Assembly: GCF_002835665.1 (NCBI RefSeq)
Contig: NZ_PIZV01000051.1
Span: 124,001-188,000 of the forward strand
Reading direction: 5' to 3'
From: Chryseobacterium sp. PMSZPI
GTDB taxonomy: Bacteria > Bacteroidota > Bacteroidia > Flavobacteriales > Weeksellaceae
DNA: 64,000 bases
Part shown: positions 15,581 through 23,392 of the stretch, one piece after another
Layout of the letters: every line of letters starts with the position of its first letter
How positions within the stretch are numbered: position 1 is the stretch's first letter
The notes under the pieces: generated by a model
The model's input: only the letters and a program-made list of their open reading frames with translations
Databases searched by the model: none
Told to the model about the DNA's origin: nothing
Translations under genes and position numbers: made by a program

Positions 15581-16852
15581 GTGAATATCATATTTAAAAA
15601 AGACACTTGGCAGGAGATCTATTATTCATTGAAGAATAATAAGCTTCGGACATTTCTGACCATGATTGGAGTAGGATGGGGGATGTTTTTGTATGTAAGC
15701 CTTCTTGGAGCGGCAAAAGGGATGGAAAATGGTTTTGATAAATTGTTTTCCGGGTTTGCTACCAATTCGATTTTCCTTTGGGCACAGAAAACATCTATTC
15801 CGTACGAAGGATTTCCTAAAGGACGAGAGGTTCATTTACAACTATCAGATATGGATATGTTGAAAACAAAAGTGAATGCCATAGATTATATATCACCACA
15901 AAACGCAAGAGGAAGTTTTACGGGAACACCCGGTGAGGCTATGTCAAGAAACGGTAAAAATGGGACATATTCGCTTACCGGAGACTATTCTGTTGGAAAT
16001 AAAATTTCAGAAAAGAAATTGATTTTTGGACGTTACATCAATGATGCGGATGTTTCGGGTAACAAAAATGTAGTGGTTATCGGAGAAGAGATTTATAAAA
16101 ACTTTTTCGATTCCAAAAAAAGAGAAAACCCCATTGGACAATCTATTAATATAAAAGGAATCTTTTTTAATGTAATTGGAGTTTTTAGAGTAAAAAAAGG
16201 AGGTGGTTTTGAAAATGATCAAACAGCATTCATTCCACTTTCAACGTATACAAAAATGTATAATGCAGGAGAACAGATAGACATGTTTGCTATTGTAAGT
16301 AAGCCAAATGCCAATGTAAACACGGTAGAAGAAGATGTAAAGCAGGTGCTGAAATCTAAAAATAAAGTTTCTCCTGAAGATACCAATGCTTTCGGTAGTT
16401 TCAATTTAGGAAAAGAATTTAAAAAACTGACAGGTTTCCTTACAGGGATGCAGTTGTTGACGATTATTGTGGGAACGCTTACGATTCTTGCCGGAGTAAT
16501 TGCCATTTCTAATATCCTGTTGATTACCGTAAAAGAAAGGACAAAGGAAATAGGAATCAGAAGAGCTTTGGGGGCAAAGCCATCTGAAGTAAGAAACCAG
16601 ATTTTACTGGAAAGTGTTGTGATTACACTCTCCTCGGGATTATTAGGCTTTATGTTTGGGATTTTTGTATTGATGATTTTAAATGTGGTAACCCAAGGGC
16701 AAGATGCTTTCCCTTTCTATAATCCGACGGTTAACTATGGAAATGTATTCGCCGCTATGGCGGTAATGGTGGTTTTGGGATTGATTATCGGGATGATTCC
16801 TGCTCAAAGAGCAGTGAAAATTAAACCGATTGAGGCATTAAGAACAGAATAA
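15581..16852 (+). CDS. MacB-like ABC transporter permease (second of two)
   Basis: This 423-residue paralogue of the preceding permease has the same order: N-terminal helix at about 23-43 (TFLTMIGVGWGMFLYVSLLG), a periplasmic MacB_PCD domain, then three C-terminal helices with VKERTKEIGIRRALGAK and the same KPIEALRTE end. The start appears to be GTG at 15581 (the coding block NIIFKKDTWQEIYYSLKNN aligns with DLDRWQEIFSSIRSN of the first permease), and no ATG gives a better fit. It likely pairs with the first permease in one exporter complex. Confidence 0.9.
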   Translation: MNIIFKKDTWQEIYYSLKNNKLRTFLTMIGVGWGMFLYVSLLGAAKGMENGFDKLFSGFATNSIFLWAQKTSIPYEGFPKGREVHLQLSDMDMLKTKVNAIDYISPQNARGSFTGTPGEAMSRNGKNGTYSLTGDYSVGNKISEKKLIFGRYINDADVSGNKNVVVIGEEIYKNFFDSKKRENPIGQSINIKGIFFNVIGVFRVKKGGGFENDQTAFIPLSTYTKMYNAGEQIDMFAIVSKPNANVNTVEEDVKQVLKSKNKVSPEDTNAFGSFNLGKEFKKLTGFLTGMQLLTIIVGTLTILAGVIAISNILLITVKERTKEIGIRRALGAKPSEVRNQILLESVVITLSSGLLGFMFGIFVLMILNVVTQGQDAFPFYNPTVNYGNVFAAMAVMVVLGLIIGMIPAQRAVKIKPIEALRTE

Positions 16853-16970
16853 TAATTTGAAAATAAAATAATTTGAAAATTTGAAAATGAAAAATGATCA
16901 GTAGCCGTGTGGTATTAATCTTTTAATTTTTAAATCTTTCAATTCTTTAATTAAAAAATAAACTATACAT
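16853..16970. repeat. AATTTGAAAAT-type intergenic repeat, copy 2
   Basis: Tandem AATTTGAAAAT words (16854-16888) are followed after about 30 bp by the imperfect inverse TTTTAATTTTTAAATCTTTC. The layout matches the 14209-14289 copy. Both lie inside the exporter operon and could form intercistronic hairpins. Confidence 0.5.
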
Positions 16971-18176
16971 ATGAAAAAGAAATTCACTTGGAAAAAAGCC
17001 ATTTATATAGTGTTGGGGCTTTTATTTGCAGTGGCATTGTTCTCAGGGATTGGCTATCTTATTAAATCTAACTCTAAAGAAGGAGAAGACTTTCTTACCC
17101 GTAAACCTACGATCCAGAATATGGATGACAAAGTAATGGCTACAGGGAAAATTGTTCCAAAGGAAGAAATTGAAATCAAGCCGAATATTACGGGGATTAT
17201 TGATAAAATTTTGGTAAAAGAAGGAGATAAGGTGGAAATTGGACAATTGATTGCTACCGTAAGAATTGTGCCAAGTATTTCTGAGGTAAATGCCGCACAG
17301 CAGGAAGTTCAAAATGCTCAACTTCAGATTAGCAATGCTCAGTTGAATGTTGCCAATATGCAAAAGCAGTTTGACATGCAGGATAGGCTTTATAAACAAG
17401 GAGTGGTTTCCAAACAGGATTATCTGAATTCACAACAGCAATTATATACCCAGCAGCAGACTCTGAAGAACTCACAACAGCAATTGAATACTGCTCAAAA
17501 AAGACTTCAGATCGCTAAGACAGGAGCTACTCCCGAACTTCAGGGACAAGGATTAGCAACGACACAAATTCGCTCTAAAGCTTCAGGGACTGTTCTTGAA
17601 GTACCCGTGAAATTAGGAAGCCAGGTGATTGAAGCGAATAACTTCAACGCAGGTACAACAATTTGTTCCGTAGCGGATTTGAATTCTTTAATTTTTAAAG
17701 GAGAAATTGATGAGGCTCAAGCCGGAAAATTAAGCCAGGGTATGGATATGAATATTGTTATCGGTGCCTTACAAAACAAAACCTTCCCGGGAAAACTGAC
17801 AATGATTGCTCCGAAAGGAAAGGACAATGCTGGAACAATTAAATTTCCGGTAGAAGGAAATGTAAATAATCCTAATAATGAATATATCAGAGCCGGTTTC
17901 TCAGCGAACGGAGAAATTGTATTAAGCTCTCAGAAAAATGCTTTATTATTGGATGAATCTTTAGTTCAGTATGAAAAGAAGCAAGGAAAAGATATTCCTT
18001 TTGTAGAAGTAAAGCAAAAAGACGGGAAGTTTAAAAAAGTATATTTAAAACTTGGGGCTAGTGACGGAATTAATGTTCAGGTACTTCCGGGATCAGAGAT
18101 TACAAAAGAATCTGAAATAAAGGTTTGGAACCCGTCAGATAAAGACAAAGAAGAATTAAAATCAAAGAAAAAATAA
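16971..18176 (+). CDS. Periplasmic adaptor (membrane fusion) protein, HlyD/MacA family
   Basis: This 401-residue adaptor should link the MacB-like permeases to an outer membrane channel. An N-terminal membrane anchor (about residues 9-30, AIYIVLGLLFAVALFSGIGYL) is followed by a lipoyl/barrel-sandwich half (VPKEEIEIKPNITGIIDKI). A long Gln/Asn-rich coiled-coil hairpin (about 105-180) comes next, then the second lipoyl half (TTQIRSKASGTVLEVPVKLG), a beta-barrel domain and a Lys-rich C-terminus. The coiled-coil length is typical of MacA/HlyD proteins. It is the last gene of the exporter operon and is followed by a terminator. Confidence 0.92.
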   Translation: MKKKFTWKKAIYIVLGLLFAVALFSGIGYLIKSNSKEGEDFLTRKPTIQNMDDKVMATGKIVPKEEIEIKPNITGIIDKILVKEGDKVEIGQLIATVRIVPSISEVNAAQQEVQNAQLQISNAQLNVANMQKQFDMQDRLYKQGVVSKQDYLNSQQQLYTQQQTLKNSQQQLNTAQKRLQIAKTGATPELQGQGLATTQIRSKASGTVLEVPVKLGSQVIEANNFNAGTTICSVADLNSLIFKGEIDEAQAGKLSQGMDMNIVIGALQNKTFPGKLTMIAPKGKDNAGTIKFPVEGNVNNPNNEYIRAGFSANGEIVLSSQKNALLLDESLVQYEKKQGKDIPFVEVKQKDGKFKKVYLKLGASDGINVQVLPGSEITKESEIKVWNPSDKDKEELKSKKK

Positions 18177-18525
18177 TAAACTAACACTATAAGTTTTTTA
18201 AACTGTTGAATCCTTAAGATTTTTCTTAGGGATTTTTTTTGTAATCAATTCTAATCATGATTTTTAAGTATATTTAATATAAGTTCGGGATAAAGAGATT
18301 TTGAGGCCGCAAGCCGGAAATTATGAAAGCTATAAAGAATAATGATTCATTTGTTTTTATCGATCTTAAGGCAAAAATTAATTGAGTCGTCAGCTGTAAG
18401 TCATTATAACTGAAAGTAATTTCGAACCTCCTTCTACCAGTCTTCCCTTAACCCGAATTCAGGTTATGTTTAAAATGTAATAAAAAAGGAGTTTTAAATG
18501 TTTTATTGGTAATAAACTATTCGTC
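18177..18525. other. Gene-free stretch with terminator and decayed repeat
   Basis: After the terminator, 18290-18475 contains a G-rich segment (TTCGGGATAA, then GAGGCCGCAAGCCGGAA) and a C-rich counterpart (CGAACCTCCTTCTACCAG, then CTTAACCCGAATTC). The ends TTCGGG..TAA and TTAACCCGAA are inversely related. It looks like a degraded dispersed inverted-repeat element. No gene is seen. Confidence 0.45.
18209..18240 (+). terminator. Rho-independent terminator of the exporter operon
   Basis: AATCCTTAAG pairs with CTTAGGGATT (one G-T pair) around a TTTTT-containing loop, followed by seven T residues. Confidence 0.8.
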
Positions 18526-20049
18526 ATGAAAAAAAACTATTGGATTCTTTTTCTTTTAATTGCCGTAAAATTTTTCCTTCAATACTCATTGATCAATCCT
18601 GAGTACGAATTACAACGTGATGAATATTTACATCTTGATCAAGGATATCACCTTGCTTCTGGATACCTGTCGGTACCGCCTGTAAGTTCATGGTTTGCAT
18701 GGTTGATCAAAGTCTTGGGTGGAGGTGTATTTTGGGTTAAATTTTTTCCTGCATTGTTTGGAGCATTAACAATGGTGGTGGTATGGAAAATTGTCGAAGA
18801 ACTGAAAGGAAGTTTATTTGCTCAGATATTGGCATCTTTAGGAATTTTATTCTCAGTACTCCTCCGGTTGAATATGCTTTTTCAACCTAATTCCTTAGAA
18901 GTGCTTTTATGGACTCTGTTTTTCTATTTTCTGATTAAATATGTTCATTCTGAAAAAGTGAAATGGCTTTATTGGGGTGGATTTGTTTTTGGTTTTGGAG
19001 TGCTCAATAAATATAATATAGCTTTTCTTGCCTTGGGATTTATCCCTGCTCTTTTGATGTCTGGTCAAAGAAAAGTTTTTAAAAATAAACATTTGTATGG
19101 AGCTCTCTCTTTAACTCTGATTATTGTTTTTCCTAACCTTCTCTGGCAGTATTATAATCATTTTCCTGTTATCCACCATATGAAAGAACTTTCAGAAAGG
19201 CAATTGGTGAACGTGAATAGGGTTGATTTTTTGAAGGCCCAGGTTTTGTTCTTTATTGGAACAACTTTCGTTATAATAGCTGGATTTTATGCTCTATTGT
19301 TTTATCACCCTTTTGGAAAACTTCGGTTTTTCTTTTGGGGGTATATGATAACTATAGGATTATTTATGTTCTTTAGGGCAAAAGATTATTATGCAATAGG
19401 TCTTTACCCTGTTTATATTGCCTTTGGAGCTGTTTATCTGGGTTGTCTTTTTGAAAATAGCTGGAAGAGATTTTTTAAGCCTGTCTGTATTTTGCTTCCT
19501 CTTGTTTTATTTGTGCCTTTGTATAGTTTTGCATTCCCTAATAAGAGTCCTGAGTATATTGTAAGTCACCCGGAATGGTATAAAAAGTTAGGATTACTTC
19601 GTTGGGAAGATGGAAAAAACCATGCCCTACCTCAGGATTTTGCAGATATGCAAGGATGGAAAGAATTAGCTCAAAAAGTAGATAAGGAATATGCCGGGCT
19701 ATCAAAAGAAGGAAATACCTTGGTTTTGTGCGATAACTATGGGCAGGCTGGTGCTATTAATTATTACTCGAAAACGGGAGTAAAGGCTGTTTCTTTCAAT
19801 GCTGATTATATCAACTGGTTCGATTTAAATAAAAAGTATGATAACCTCATTAGGATTAAAGATGAATTGGATGGTGTAGATGAGTTGAAAATAACATGTC
19901 CATATTTTGAAACTTCAAAAATTGTAGATTCTATCACCAACCCATTTGCAAGAGAAAAAGGGACTCGAATTTTTAGCTTTAAAAAGGCAAAAATTAATAT
20001 CAGGACGAGACTTCAAAATGAAATTAATAAATTCAAAAATCAGTATTGA
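18526..20049 (+). CDS. Glycosyltransferase family 39 membrane protein (ArnT/PMT-like)
   Basis: This 507-residue polytopic inner membrane protein should transfer a sugar from a polyprenyl phosphate donor to a lipid or protein acceptor. It starts with a membrane helix, then the first periplasmic loop has the acidic motif LQRDEYLHLDQG at about residues 30-41, the usual place of catalytic Asp/Glu in GT39/ArnT-type GT-C enzymes. About ten further hydrophobic helices follow to residue 345, then a soluble C-terminal domain of about 150 residues. There is no clear partner gene beside it; flanking gaps on both sides exceed 300 bp. The acceptor is unknown. Confidence 0.82.
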   Translation: MKKNYWILFLLIAVKFFLQYSLINPEYELQRDEYLHLDQGYHLASGYLSVPPVSSWFAWLIKVLGGGVFWVKFFPALFGALTMVVVWKIVEELKGSLFAQILASLGILFSVLLRLNMLFQPNSLEVLLWTLFFYFLIKYVHSEKVKWLYWGGFVFGFGVLNKYNIAFLALGFIPALLMSGQRKVFKNKHLYGALSLTLIIVFPNLLWQYYNHFPVIHHMKELSERQLVNVNRVDFLKAQVLFFIGTTFVIIAGFYALLFYHPFGKLRFFFWGYMITIGLFMFFRAKDYYAIGLYPVYIAFGAVYLGCLFENSWKRFFKPVCILLPLVLFVPLYSFAFPNKSPEYIVSHPEWYKKLGLLRWEDGKNHALPQDFADMQGWKELAQKVDKEYAGLSKEGNTLVLCDNYGQAGAINYYSKTGVKAVSFNADYINWFDLNKKYDNLIRIKDELDGVDELKITCPYFETSKIVDSITNPFAREKGTRIFSFKKAKINIRTRLQNEINKFKNQY

Positions 20050-20437
20050 TGGATAATTAACTAGCGTTATGCTTGGAATATTAAAAAGTAATGAAATAAT
20101 ATTTACTTAAAATAGGATAATCATATTAAATGATTTGTATTGAAATAGTGTGATAAGTTAATATAGTTGGGGATTTTAAGTTTTGTACATCATTTATTTC
20201 TTACTTAAGCCAATTTTTAACTGTGATGATATATTGCTTATAGGTTTTATTGTTTGTATTTTCACCTAAAGACATTCGGATAATTAAGTTGTCTAGGGGC
20301 AAGTAAATTCTGGATAACTTATGTACTTTAACCTTATTTTATACTCTCTATAGCCTGTTGGAAAGATATTTTGATTTTACTTCTATAAGTGTGTTAATAT
20401 ATAATGTAAAACAATTCTTTTGTACAGGCAATTTCTT

Positions 20438-20484
20438 AAAAAACTGATTCTTGAATAGATAATATTTTTGGGTCAGTTTTTTTT
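20438..20484 (+). terminator. Orphan terminator-like hairpin
   Basis: AAAAAACTGA (20438-20447) pairs with TCAGTTTTTT (20473-20482), closing a 25-nt apical region. The 3' arm runs into an eight-T tract. It is about 390 bp past the GT39 stop. Confidence 0.55.
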
Positions 20485-20497
20485 ATCTAAAAATATT

Positions 20498-20516
20498 AAT
20501 GCAATATTGTTGCGTT
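20498..20516. promoter_or_regulatory. Operator candidate overlapping the -33 element
   Basis: AATGCAA (20498-20504), TATTG, TTGCGTT (20510-20516) form an inverted repeat with one mismatch, with CAATATTG as an exact inner palindrome. It overlaps the TTG -33 region of the flavoprotein promoter, where a repressor would block initiation. Confidence 0.45.
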
Positions 20517-20538
20517 ATTGGAATTTGTCTTACCTTTG
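20507..20538 (+). promoter_or_regulatory. Promoter of the CPYC flavoprotein gene
   Basis: TTG at 20507-20509 is followed after 21 bp by TACCTTTG (20531-20538), an exact TAnnTTTG match 30 bp before the ATG. A second TTG (20510-20512) gives an 18-bp spacing. Confidence 0.65.
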
Positions 20539-20568
20539 CCAATATATTTAGACTAAAATCAGCTTAAA

Positions 20569-21474
20569 ATGGAAAAGAAAAACTTTGATGTTATTATAAT
20601 AGGAGGGAGTTATGCGGGATTATCGGCAGCAATGGCTTTAGGGAGATCATTGAGGCATGTTTTAATTATAGATAATGGAAAGCCCTGTAATGGGCAAACG
20701 CCTCATTCTCATAATTTTATTACTCATGATGGAAAAACTCCGAAAGAAATTTCAGGTATTGCAAAAGAACAAGTGGCAAAGTACAATACCGTTCAATTTT
20801 ATGACGGTACGGTGAGAACGATAGAACGGAATTCTGACGGCTTTAATGTTAAACTGTCTTCTAACGAAAATTTTTATGCTAAGAAACTTATTCTGGCTTC
20901 AGGAATAAAAGATGTAATGCCGGATATTCCTGGGTTTGCAGAGTGTTGGGGAATTTCTGTTTTACATTGTCCGTATTGCCATGGGTATGAAGTGAAAAAT
21001 GAAGTAACAGGAATTTTTGCCGATGGAGAGCTCGCTTATGAATTCTCAAAACTGATTTTTAATATGACAAAAAAGCTGACCATATTTACAAATGGAAAAT
21101 CAATACTTACCAACGAGCAAATTGAAAAATTACAACAGAATAATATTAGGATCAATGAAGATGAAATTCAAAGAATAGAACATGAAAACGGTTACATTCA
21201 GAACGTGGTTTTTAAAAATGATAAAAAGGAACCTTTAAAGGTATTATATGCTAAAATTCCTTTTGAACAAAATATGAATGTTTCAGAAAATTTAGGTTGT
21301 GAACTGACGGAGCAAGGATTTATTAAAGTAGATGGGATGCAGAAAACGACCGTTCCCGGAGTTTTTGCTTGTGGTGATAATGTGACTATGATGAGGTCTG
21401 TTGCCAGTGCCATAGCACAAGGGAGTCTTGCAGGAGCTATGGTGAATAAGGAACTTTCAGAAGAAGATTTTTGA
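20569..21474 (+). CDS. FAD-dependent oxidoreductase, thioredoxin-reductase-like with CPYC motif
   Basis: This 301-residue flavoprotein has an N-terminal FAD loop (VIIIGGSYAGLSAAMALG), a redox-active pair C134-P-Y-C137 in HCPYCHGYEV, and the C-terminal FAD block GVFACGDNV. The overall length equals thioredoxin reductase. The segment where the NADPH-binding glycine loop should be reads TGIFADGELAYEF, without a GxGxxA/G motif. The CPYCHGYE style and the missing loop recall TrxR-like enzymes that do not use NADPH normally, including disulfide oxidases of the GliT type and deeply branching reductases. A reductase for thioredoxin is therefore not assured. A promoter with operator candidate precedes it. 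Confidence 0.85.
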   Translation: MEKKNFDVIIIGGSYAGLSAAMALGRSLRHVLIIDNGKPCNGQTPHSHNFITHDGKTPKEISGIAKEQVAKYNTVQFYDGTVRTIERNSDGFNVKLSSNENFYAKKLILASGIKDVMPDIPGFAECWGISVLHCPYCHGYEVKNEVTGIFADGELAYEFSKLIFNMTKKLTIFTNGKSILTNEQIEKLQQNNIRINEDEIQRIEHENGYIQNVVFKNDKKEPLKVLYAKIPFEQNMNVSENLGCELTEQGFIKVDGMQKTTVPGVFACGDNVTMMRSVASAIAQGSLAGAMVNKELSEEDF

Positions 21475-21543
21475 ATGAGTTGTCTCTAAGAAGATCGATT
21501 AAAAATCATTTTTTCTGATACTAAAACCTTACGGGAAATTCCG

Positions 21544-21551
21544 TACATTTG
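21544..21551 (+). promoter_or_regulatory. -7 element of glyA
   Basis: TACATTTG matches TAnnTTTG. The start of transcription would fall near 21556, downstream of the upstream-most GTG (21554) but before the ATG at 21581, so it argues for the ATG start. No clear -33 TTG. Confidence 0.5.
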
Positions 21552-21580
21552 GGGTGAAAATTTCAAAAACTAAAAGTAAA

Positions 21581-22846
21581 ATGGATATTATTTTCGACCT
21601 GATTGAAAAGGAAAGACAAAGACAAGCCCATGGATTAGAACTTATCGCATCAGAAAACTTTGTTTCTGAAAATGTGATGAAAGCAATGGGAAGTGTACTG
21701 ACAAACAAATATGCTGAAGGATACCCTGGTAAGAGATATTACGGGGGATGTGAAGTAGTAGATGAGGTTGAAACACTAGCGATCAACAGAGCTAAAGAGC
21801 TTTTTGGTGTAGACTATGTGAATGTACAACCGCATTCCGGATCTCAGGCGAATGCTGCCATTTATCTTGCTGTTTTGAAACCTGGAGATAAAATTATGGG
21901 GATGGATCTTTCTATGGGAGGTCACCTTACTCACGGTTCTGCAGTGAACTTTTCAGGAATTCAATACGAAGTGGTTTCTTACGGAGTAGAAAAAGAAACA
22001 GGTCTTATTGATTACAACCAAATGAGAGAAGTAGCTTTAAGAGAAAGACCAAAAATGTTAATCGCTGGTTTCTCAGCATATTCAAGAGATCTTGATTATG
22101 CTAAATTCAGAGAAATTGCTGACGAAATAGGAGCAACACTGTGGGCAGATATTGCCCATCCTGCCGGGTTAGTGGCAAAAGGATTATTAAATTCTCCATT
22201 TGAACACTGTCATGTAGTAACTACGACAACTCATAAAACACTGAGAGGTCCAAGAGGAGGAATGATTATGATGGGCAAAGATTTTGAAAATACTTACGGT
22301 CATAAAACTCCAAAAGGAGAAATCAAAATGATGAGCCAAGTACTGGATGGAGCTGTATTTCCAGGTATCCAAGGAGGTCCGCTAGAACATGTAATTGCGG
22401 GTAAAGCAGTAGCTTTCGGAGAAGCTTTGGATGGTCAGTTCGAAACGTATGCTAAACAAGTTAAAGCTAATGCACAAGCATTATCGAAAGCAATGATCGA
22501 CAGAGGATTTGATATTGTAAGTGGAGGTACGGATAATCACTTGATGCTTGTAGACCTTAGAAATAAAGGTGTAAACGGTAAAGAAACTGAAAAAGCATTA
22601 GTCCTTGCAGATATTACTTGTAATAAAAATATGGTTCCTTTCGACGATAAATCACCATTTACAACATCTGGTATCAGATTGGGAACAGCTGCTATCACAA
22701 CAAGAGGACTTAAAGAAAATGATATGGATACAATTGCCGGGTTAATCTCTGAAGTGGTAGATAATATCAAAAATGAAGAAGTTCTTGCATCTGTAAGAAA
22801 GAAAGTTAATGAATTAATGGAAGGTAAGGCGTTATTCAATTACTAA
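21581..22846 (+). CDS. glyA: Serine hydroxymethyltransferase
   Basis: This 421-residue cytosolic PLP enzyme interconverts serine and glycine with tetrahydrofolate. The family blocks are complete: [43 protein letters not shown], the PLP lysine at about K219 in [14 protein letters not shown], and FPGIQGGP. I chose the ATG at 21581 ([15 protein letters not shown]) over an in-frame GTG 27 bp upstream, because the promoter's -7 box ends at 21551 and the extra nine residues do not resemble the family. The terminator hairpin starts 22 bp after the stop. Confidence 0.96.
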   Translation: MDIIFDLIEKERQRQAHGLELIASENFVSENVMKAMGSVLTNKYAEGYPGKRYYGGCEVVDEVETLAINRAKELFGVDYVNVQPHSGSQANAAIYLAVLKPGDKIMGMDLSMGGHLTHGSAVNFSGIQYEVVSYGVEKETGLIDYNQMREVALRERPKMLIAGFSAYSRDLDYAKFREIADEIGATLWADIAHPAGLVAKGLLNSPFEHCHVVTTTTHKTLRGPRGGMIMMGKDFENTYGHKTPKGEIKMMSQVLDGAVFPGIQGGPLEHVIAGKAVAFGEALDGQFETYAKQVKANAQALSKAMIDRGFDIVSGGTDNHLMLVDLRNKGVNGKETEKALVLADITCNKNMVPFDDKSPFTTSGIRLGTAAITTRGLKENDMDTIAGLISEVVDNIKNEEVLASVRKKVNELMEGKALFNY

Positions 22847-22867
22847 TAGCGCTTACTATATCATATA

Positions 22868-22897
22868 AAGAATGGGCTATGGCTCATTCTTTTTTTA
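22868..22897 (+). terminator. Rho-independent terminator of glyA
   Basis: AGAATGGGC pairs with GCTCATTCT (one G-T pair) around TATG, followed by seven T residues. It overlaps an in-frame upstream ATG at 22879 of recX, which argues that recX starts at 22903 instead. Confidence 0.8.
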
Positions 22898-22902
22898 TAC
22901 AC

Positions 22903-23361
22903 ATGGAAAAAAAGTCACATACCTTTGACGAAATTAAGCAGAAATTGGTAAACTATTGTGTTTACCAGGATCGTTGCCATGCAGAGGTAGAACAAAAAAT
23001 GAAGGAGTTTCTGTTGATTGATGAAGCAAAGGAAGAGATTCTGTTATATCTTTTAAAAGAGAATTTCTTAAATGAAGAAAGATTTACCCGAAGTTATATC
23101 AGAGGGAAATTTTATATCAAGCATTGGGGTAAGAATAAGATAAAAATGAATCTGAAGCAGAAACAGATTTCAGAAAGACTAATGAACTCATGCTTTGATG
23201 AAATAGATGAAGAAGATTATAGGAAAACAATCTTCAGAATTTATGAAGATTATTCTTCAAAACAGAAAGGACTACAGGAATATCAAAAAAAATCAAAGAC
23301 GATAAAATATTTGATGAGCAGGGGTTTTGAATATGAAAAAATAAATGATATTTTTGACTGA
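22903..23361 (+). CDS. recX: Regulatory protein RecX
   Basis: This 152-residue protein belongs to the RecX family, which binds RecA filaments and limits recombination. It is rich in charged residues and made of three-helix repeats, with the family-like segments CVYQDRCHAEVEQKMKEF, FLNEERFTRSYIRGKF and YLMSRGFEYEKINDIF. The ATG at 22903 (MEKKSHTFDEIKQKL) is chosen because a start at 22879 would place the glyA terminator inside the coding region. No recA is nearby. It lies directly ahead of the polysaccharide cluster, 31 bp before the aminotransferase gene. Confidence 0.85.
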   Translation: MEKKSHTFDEIKQKLVNYCVYQDRCHAEVEQKMKEFLLIDEAKEEILLYLLKENFLNEERFTRSYIRGKFYIKHWGKNKIKMNLKQKQISERLMNSCFDEIDEEDYRKTIFRIYEDYSSKQKGLQEYQKKSKTIKYLMSRGFEYEKINDIFD

Positions 23362-23392
23362 AAATAATAACCGAAATATAAACACATAAAGA

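Larger units (their letters stand above)
20050..20568. other. 519-bp gene-free stretch with orphan terminator and promoter
   Basis: This AT-rich stretch contains no open frame of note. It holds a terminator-like hairpin (20438-20484) almost 400 bp after the upstream gene, and a promoter with a candidate operator directly before the flavoprotein gene. The position of the terminator leaves room for a small RNA at about 20200-20480, but I found no matching promoter. Confidence 0.5.

Noticed and set aside
21475..21580. Glycine or other riboswitch upstream of glyA
   Set aside because: The gap is only about 100 bp, the -7 element lies at 21544-21551, and about 25 nt of leader remain, too short for a riboswitch.
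22537..22839. 100-residue minus-strand frame inside glyA, and similar antisense frames in sucD, capD, wzc and others
   Set aside because: They lie opposite well-supported genes with full family motifs and show reverse-complement composition (Ser/Ile/Phe-rich); shadows.
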